From NCBI GenBank assembly GCA_009746045.1, contig RPFO01000080.1, forward strand, positions 11,323,764 through 11,387,763: 64,000 bases of DNA, written 5' to 3'. Below, one piece after another: positions 57,991 to 64,000 of the stretch (positions are counted from its first letter, which is position 1; the number at the start of each line of letters is the position of its first letter). The notes below the pieces were generated by a model. That model did not search any database, was not told the origin of the DNA, and was given only the letters and a program-made list of their open reading frames with translations. The stretch is from Mesostigma viride. Lineage: Eukaryota > Streptophyta > Mesostigmatophyceae > Mesostigmatales > Mesostigmataceae. Position numbers and translations under genes: made by a program.

Positions 57991-58830
57991 AAAAGCACCA
58001 ACGGCCGTTGAGTAGGAAAAAAAAAGAGCAGGAGAAGAGCACGTCGACGTTTCAACAGCAAGACAAAAATATTGAACCCCGAGTACCAATGAAAATGCTT
58101 TCATGCATGTCCACCCCGACGAGGCACAAATTCATGCATGCCCACCCCGACGAGGCACAAATTAATGAACGACAGATTTCTCACCCCCCCCCGGCACATG
58201 GAACAAGTGCCATCGCACGCACACACTTTGTAGACAGGAGAGTTTCGAGAGTCCAACGGCCGTTGGCTCGGAGAAATTGACAGTACACCAGTAAAGACAT
58301 TAAAATTATCACTTTGTTGTCTTATGTGTGCCGTGTCATTTCCCAAGGTCAAAAGCCGTCAACTTCTGCACCTCTTGTCCCTCCCACCCGTACGCACTAA
58401 GCATGCCCACCTTACACTACCACATGTGGCTCTTGAGAAAACTCCCCCCGACGATGCACATGTGCCATTCACGCACACACCTTCAGACAAGGCTATCAGT
58501 TTTTCGAAGTCCAACGGCCGTTGGCTCCGAGAAATGCTGTTACAACTCAAAATTACAATGGTGACATCCACGAGCTAGTGGTACGCCGAACAAGTGCTTG
58601 TATGACATATGGCGACTGCCCGTGAGGAAAAGTCCACCACCACACACGGTCAGTTTTTTGAGTCCAACGGCCGTTGGCTCCGAGAAATGCTGTTACAACG
58701 CAAAATTACAATGGTGACATACATGAGCTAGTGGTACGCCGAACAAGTGCTTGTATGACATATGGCGACTGCCCGTGAGGAAAAGTCCACCACCACACAC
58801 GGACAGTTTTTTGACTCCAACGCAAGAACA
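57991..58830. repeat. Tandem repeats carrying the palindrome CCAACGGCCGTTGG
   Basis: The 14-bp perfect palindrome is at 58253-58266, 58511-58524 and 58663-58676; 57998-58010 has its first 13 bases, and decayed forms lie at about 56945 and 58817. The last three sites are spaced 152-154 bp apart within a tandem repeat (58500-58815) whose two units are almost identical. Each palindrome is preceded by GTTTTTCGAG-type sequence and followed by CTCCGAGAAAT. A separate 31-bp duplication (CACCCCGACGAGGCACAAAT) lies at about 58110-58165. Confidence 0.8.
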
Positions 58831-59155
58831 GACGTAATGCACACCAAGTGACCAAGTGGCAAGATAAAGACACCCTTGCCAATCTCTACCCACAAAAACT
58901 TAGCCCCGAAATCCGTAGCCCCGAAATCCGTGATTGATTTGTACATTGTAGATGACAATGCAGCGATCACATGTATTCTGAAACCAACACGTTTTTACCT
59001 AGTTATCATGGTAACCAATTTATGGTTACCTAGTTATCCATGGCTAGAAAGTTGTAAATACACGATGTGGCCACACACGCCATAGATGAAAATCATAACC
59101 AGATCACGCACATGATCATGGAAGGGGACTCTATTGATCTCAAAAAAGAAAGCTC
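58831..59155. other. Unassigned short region
   Basis: No gene seen. Contains small direct repeats: CCCCGAAATCCGT twice at about 58902-58930, and GGTTACCTAGTTATC/TTACCTAGTTATCA at about 58994-59040. Confidence 0.35.
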
Positions 59156-59216
59156 AAGACACCCTACACCCTACACCCTACACCCTACACCATACATCCT
59201 ACAACCTACACCCTTA
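59156..59216. repeat. CCCTACA telomere-like repeat, degenerate
   Basis: About four perfect ACACCCT units followed by decayed ones (ATACATCCT, ACAACCT, ACACCCTTA). The unit differs from the CCCTAAA/CCTAAAA repeat in the NOS intron by one base, so telomeric origin is only possible. Confidence 0.6.
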
Positions 59217-59250
59217 ACTCTCCACCCTTAGCTTACGTGACCTTTTTTTC

Positions 59251-59318
59251 GGAGAAATGTCCGAGTGGAATGCTATGTATGGGGTAACTTTCCCAAGGGT
59301 TCGAATCCCTCTTTCTCC
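59251..59318 (+). pseudogene. tRNA-Ser relic, probably plastid-derived, anticodon arm lost
   Basis: GGAGAAA (59251-59257) can pair with TTTCTCC (59312-59318) as an acceptor stem. CCGAGTGG is the D-loop, and GGGTTCGAATCCC the T arm, all as in plastid trnS genes (GCU/GGA type). Between them only TGCTATGTATGGGGTAAC... remains, so the 5' half of the anticodon stem, the anticodon and part of the D arm are deleted. At 68 nt it is too short for a class II tRNA. Best read as a nuclear insertion of plastid DNA that has decayed. Confidence 0.6.
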
Positions 59319-59428
59319 ATTAGAGTTTTGTTTAGCTTCTATTCTCGTCTACACATAATTCACACGAAGTACGCTTGCAAATACTTTATTACTATTTTGT
59401 TTGATATACTACACTAATATTATAATTG

Positions 59429-59596
59429 TTGTGTGTGTGTGTTGTTCACGTGTGCGTGTGTGTGTTGTGTGTGTTGTGTGTGTTGTGCGTGTGCGTGTGC
59501 GTGTGCGTGTGCGTGTGCGTGTGCGTGTGCGTGTGCGTGTGCGTGTGCGTGTGTGTGTGTATATAATTTTTTGTTGTGTGTGTGTGTTGTGTGTTG
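59429..59596. repeat. GT-rich microsatellite ((GTGTGC)n and (GT)n)
   Basis: (GTGTGTT)n, then about 13 units of GTGTGC (59487-59550), then (GT)n to 59563, a short TATAATTTTT break and another (GT)n. It leads into the 40-bp minisatellite. Confidence 0.9.
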
Positions 59597-59615
59597 TACG
59601 TGCAAGGTGTATGTA

Positions 59616-61295
59616 CATGTGTGTGCAGCCGGCCCTTGCGTGCGCGGTGTGTGTACGTTTCTGTGCAGCCGCCCCTTGCGTGCGCGGTGTATGTACGTGT
59701 GTGTGCATGCCGGCCCTTGCGTGCATGGTGTGTGTACGTGTGTGTGCAGCCGCCCCTTGCGTGCGCGGTGTATGTACATGTGTTTGCACTCGCCCATTGC
59801 GTGCGCGGTGTATGTACGTGTGTGTGCAGCCGCCCCTTGCGTGCGCGGTGGATGTACGTGTGTGCGCACTCGCCCCTTGCGTGCGCGGTGTATGTACGTG
59901 TGTGTGCAGCCGCCCCTTGCGTGCGCGGTGTATGTACATGTGTGTGCATCCTTGTCCTTGCGTGCATGGTGTATGTACATGTGAGTGCCGTCGCCCCAAC
60001 CGTGCATTGTGTATGTACGTGTGTGTGCAGCCGCCCCTTGCGTGCATGGTGTGTGTACATGTGTGTGCATCCTTGTCCTTGCGTGCATGGTGTATGTACA
60101 TGTGTTTGCACTCGCCCCTTGCGTGCGCGGTGTGTGTACGTGTGTGTGCAGCCGCCCCTTGCGTGCATGGTGTGTGTACATGTGTGTGCATCCTTGTCCT
60201 TGCGTGCATGGTGTGTGTACATGTGTGTGCAGCCGCCCCTTGCGTGCGCGGTGGATGTACATGTGCGGGCAGTTGCCCCTTGCGTGCGCGGTGTATGTAC
60301 ATGTGTTTGCACTCGCCCCTTGCGTGCGCGGTGTATGTACATGTGTGTGCAGCCGCCCCTTGCGTGCATGGTGTATGTACATGTGCTTGCACTGGCCCCG
60401 TGCGTGCGCGGTGTATGTACGTGTGTGTGCAGCCGCCCCTTGCGTGCGCGGTGTATGTACGTGCGTGTGCAGCCGCCCCTTGCGTGCGCGGTGTATGTAC
60501 ATGTGTGTGCATCCTTGTCCTTGCGTGCGCGGTGTATGTACATGTGTTTGCACTCGCCCCTTGCGTGCGCGGTGGATGTACATGTGTGTGCAGCCGCCCC
60601 TTGCGTGCATGGTTTATGTACATGTGTGTGCAGTCGCCGGCCCCGTGCGTGCGCAGTGGATGTACGTGTGTGTGCAGCCGCCCCGTGCGTGCATGGTGTG
60701 TGTACGTGTGTGTGCAGCAGCCCCTTGCGTGCGCGGTGTATGTACGTTTCTGTGCATGCCGGCCCTTGCGTGCATGGTGTATGTACATGTGCTTGCACTG
60801 GCCCCTTGCGTGCGCGGTGTATGTACGTGTGTGTGCAGCCCCCCTTGCGTGCGCGGTGTATGTACGTGTGTGCGCACTCGCCCCTTGCGTGCGCGGTGTA
60901 TGTACGTGTGTGTGCAGCCGCCCCTTGCGTGCGCGGTGTATGTACATTGTGTGCAGCCGCCCCTTGCGTGTGCGGTGGATGTACATGTGCGGGCAGTTGC
61001 CCCTTGCGTGCGCGGTGTATGTACATGTGTTTGCACTCGCCCCTTGCGTGCGCGGTGTATGTACATGTGTGTGCAGCCGCCCCTTGCGTGCATGGTGTAT
61101 GTACATGTGCTTGCACTGGCCCCGTGCGTGCGCGGTGTATGTACGTGTGTGTGCAGCCGCCCCTTGCGTGCGCGGTGTATGTACGTGTGTGCGCACTCGC
61201 CCCTTGCGTGCGCGGTGTATGTACGTGTGTGTGCAGCCGCCCCTTGCGTGCGCGGTGTATGTACATGTGTGTGCATCCTTGTCCTTGCGTGCGCG
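59616..61295. repeat. 40-bp minisatellite, left block (about 42 units)
   Basis: Units of the form GTGTATGTACGTGTGTGTGC + AGCCGCCCCTTGCGTGCGCG recur every 40 bp (e.g. GTGCGCGGTG at 59761 and 59801). Variant heads CACTCGCCCC, CATCCTTGTCC and CATGCCGGCCC alternate in a higher-order pattern. Because 40 is not a multiple of 3 and the unit lacks stops, five frames stay open for 400-650 codons (Cys/Val/Arg or His/Thr repeats). These are artefacts. Confidence 0.95.
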
Positions 61296-61300
61296 GTGTA

Positions 61301-61945
61301 TGTCAAGGGTATATTTTACCCTATGTGCCCAACTACCTGTTTATATTTAATTCTGGCCGTCATGTTGTAAACGGAGGACTAATTAGGGTTGCGTCATTAT
61401 TAATCGCACCCGCCTACCGTATTTCAGGCCGATAATTAAATAGGTTAGGAAGGGCTCGCCGTGATAATTACGGCACAGTTTATAGCACTAGAAATAGTGC
61501 CGTACAGCGAAAGTTATTGTATGCCGAAGTTGTACTATTTCCGGCACAAGACTTAACGCACTGTAGGTGCCGACGGTACCATCCTCGGCCCACTATTCCG
61601 TGTTGGATATTTCTACCGACACGAGTTACTAGATGCCCCGTACTTAATGCGCTGGCATGTTAGCAAGACTTCTAGAATGTACGACTCTGAAGTTAAGTCG
61701 TTAAGTTATTGTCTTGCGCATAGCCGCCACCTTTGGTGGATATAGGCACGATGTTTGTGCTCGATGCCTTCACCTTACCTGTCCTAGCTGTCAGCTATGG
61801 ACGATAATGGTCCCCACCCGGGAACCGCACCATGGCTTTGGCGGTCAAACGGTGGCAGTCCGTAACCTAAATATGAAATGAATAAATCGTCTATCAATTG
61901 TCTCAAGCAGTCTTGACGACCAAGGAATCAACCAAATTTCTGACA
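61301..61945. mobile_element. Solo LTR inserted in the 40-bp minisatellite
   Basis: 645 bp of non-repeat sequence beginning TGTCAAGGG and ending TTTCTGACA (TGTCA/TGACA inverted ends, TG...CA). Flanked by the 5-bp duplication GTGTA (61296-61300 and 61946-61950). No internal coding sequence; size and ends fit a solo LTR left by LTR-LTR recombination. It does not resemble the two LTR families at 21.9-42.6 kb. Confidence 0.75.
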
Positions 61946-61950
61946 GTGTA

Positions 61951-64000
61951 AGTACATGTGTTTGCACTCGCCCCTTGCGTGCGCGGTGTATGTACATGTG
62001 TGTGCAGCCGCCCCTTGCGTGCATGGTTTATGTACATGTGTGTGCAGTCGCCCCGTGCGTGCGCAGTGTATGTACGTGTGTGTGCAGCCGCCCCTTGCGT
62101 GCGTGGTGTGTGTACATGTGAGTGCAGCCGCCCCTTGCGTGCGCGGTGTATGTACGTGTGTGTGCAGCAGCCCCTTGCGTGCTTTGTGTGTGTACATGTG
62201 TGTGAATCCTTGTCCTTGCGTGCATGGTGTGTGTACGTGTGTGTGCAGCCGCCCCTTGCGTGCATGGTGGATGTACATGTGAGTGCCGTTGCCCCTTGCG
62301 TGCGCGGTGTATGTACGTGTGTGTGCAGCCGTCCCTTAATTGCGTGCGCGGTGTGTGTACGTGTGTGTGCACTCGCCCCTTGCGTGCGCGGTGTATGTAC
62401 GTGTGTGCAGCCGCCCCTTGCGTGCGCGGTGTATGCCAGTGTGTGTGCATGCCGGCCCTTGCGTGCAAGGTGGTGTGTAAGTGTGTGTGCAGCCCCTTGC
62501 GTGCATGGTGTATGTACGTGTGTGTGCAGCCGGCCCTTGCGTGCATGGTGTGTGTACATGTGAGTGCAGCCGTCCCTTCCGTGCATGGTGTGTGTACGTG
62601 TGTGTGCAGTTGCCCCTTGCGTGCGCAGTGTATGTACGTGTGTGTGCATGCCGGCCCTTGCGTGCATGGTGTGTGTACGTGTGTGTGCAGTTGCCCCTTG
62701 CATGCGCGGTGTATGTACATGTGAGTGCAGCCGCCCAAGAGTATGTACATGTGAGTGCCGTCGCCCCTAATTGCGTGCATTGTGTGTGTAAGTGTGTGTG
62801 CAGCAGCCCCTTGCGTGCGCGGTGTATGTACGTGTGTGTGCAGCCGCCCCTTGCGTGCATGGTGTATGTCCATGTGAGTGCCGTTGCCCCTTGCGTGCGC
62901 GGTGTATGTACGTGTGTGTGCAGCCGTCCCTTAATTGCGTGCGCGGTGGATGTACATGTGCGGGCAGTTGCCCCTTGCGTGCGCGGTGTATGTACGTGTG
63001 TGTGCAGCCGTCCCTTGCGTGCGCGGTGTATGTACGTGTGTGTGCAGCCGCCCCTTGCGTGCATGGTGAGTGTAAGTGTGTGTGCAGCAGCCCCTTGCGT
63101 GCGCAGTGTATGTACGTGTGTGTGCAGCCGCCCCTTGCGTGCGCGGTGTGTGTATACTGTGTGTGCATGCCGGCCCTTGCGTGCATGGTGTGTGTACGTG
63201 TGTGTGCAGCCGCCCCTTGCGTGCGCGGTGTGTGCACGTGTGTGTGCACTCGCCCCTTGCGTGCGCGGTGGATGTACAGGTGTGTGCAGCCGCCCCTTGC
63301 GTGCATGGTGTATGTACATGTGTGTGCAGCCGCCCCTTGCGTGCGCGGTGGATGTACATGTGTGTGCAGCCGAACCTTGCGTGCATGGTGTGTGTACCTG
63401 TGCGTGAAGTCGCTCCTTGCGTGCATGGTGTGTGTACGTGTGTGTGCAGCCGCCCCTTGCGTGCATGGTGTATGTACATGTGAGTGCCGTTGCCCCTTGC
63501 GTGCGCGGTGTATGTACGTGTGTGTGCAGCCGTCCCTTAATTGCGTGCGCGGTGTGTGTACGTGTGTGTGCACTCGCCCCTTGCGTGCGCGGTGTATGTA
63601 CGTGTGTGCAGCCGCCCCTTGCGTGCGCGGTGTATGCCAGTGTGTGTGCATGCCGGCCCTTGCGTGCAAGGTGTGTGTAAGTGTGTGTGCAGCCCCTTGC
63701 GTGCGGTGTATGTACGTGTGTGTGCAGCTGCCCCTTGCGTGCGCGGTGTGTGTACGTGTGTGTGCAGCCCCCCGTGGTTGCGCGGTGTATGTACGTGTGT
63801 GTGCAGTTGCCCCTTGCGTGCGCGGTGTGTGTACGTGTGTGTGCAGCCGCCCCTTGCGTGCGCGGTGTAGGTACGTGTGTGTGTGCAGCCGCCCCAGCGT
63901 GCGCGGTGTGTGTACATGTGTGTGCAGTTGCCCCTTGCGTGCGCGGTGTATGTACGTGTGTTGCCGCTGCCAGCCTGCCCCTTGCGTGCGCGGTGTATGT
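61951..64000. repeat. 40-bp minisatellite, right block (runs off the window)
   Basis: Same family as 59616-61295, with more variants and local TAATT insertions in TCCCTTAATTGCGTG (62334, 62930, 63536). A segment around 62260-62480 recurs nearly unchanged at about 63460-63690, so the array also grows by long-unit duplication. Continues past 64000. Confidence 0.95.

Noticed and set aside
59156-59216. Chromosome end (telomere)
   Set aside because: The tract is short, degenerate and followed by 4.8 kb of other sequence; the unit is CCCTACA rather than the CCCTAAA seen elsewhere.
59401-63917. Reading frames of up to 649 codons rich in Cys/Val or His/Thr
   Set aside because: Five frames are open at once across the 40-bp minisatellite; no start context, domain or frame preference.

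Overview
This window is nuclear DNA from a eukaryote, most likely a green alga. The reasons are spliced genes with GT-AG introns, a plant/algal-type telomeric repeat (CCCTAAA / CCTAAAA) inside an intron, a Ty3/gypsy chromovirus, LINEs, a tRNA-Ser relic that looks plastid-derived, and a nitric oxide synthase (NOS) of the kind reported only sporadically in algae. I cannot fix the species from sequence alone. A streptophyte such as a Klebsormidium relative is one guess, because I recall NOS-globin fusions being discussed there.

Layout. 1-5664: repeat-rich flank with a complete 2.0-kb ORF1-only LINE derivative (A1, 1057-3062). 5665-21485: one six-exon gene on the plus strand encoding a predicted 1,550-residue multidomain enzyme: NOS oxygenase, FMN, FAD and NADPH reductase modules, ankyrin repeats, a haem globin and a short Ala/Gly tail. 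All five introns are phase 0. They are filled with minisatellites (27-bp-like, 70-bp, 97-bp and three different 9-bp units) and carry degraded copies of their own splice junctions. 21938-42564: a 20.6-kb LTR element on the minus strand (743-bp LTRs, TSD GTCTT) with no recognisable genes of its own. It carries a nested 10.6-kb Ty3/gypsy chromovirus (22947-33501, TSD CTGCT; gag, protease, RT/RNase H, integrase, chromodomain) and a piggyBac-like TTAA element. 43062-56490: a nest of minus-strand ORF1-only LINEs in two subfamilies (A and B) with (TTAA)n tails, interrupted by a 5'-truncated LINE with a restriction-like endonuclease and by two more TTAA-bounded elements. 56490-59430: mostly unassigned DNA with palindrome-bearing tandem repeats and a broken tRNA-Ser. 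59431-64000: GT-rich microsatellite and a 40-bp minisatellite split by a solo LTR.

How the parts work together. The only host gene is the NOS fusion. By homology, the oxygenase makes NO from L-arginine with electrons from the attached reductase. The C-terminal globin could capture or dioxygenate that NO in cis, and the ankyrin repeats could place the globin or dock a partner. The rest is a layered record of retrotransposition and DNA transposition. Its most unusual features are the junction copies inside the NOS introns and the finding that the outer LTR pair looks younger than the LTR pair nested inside it.
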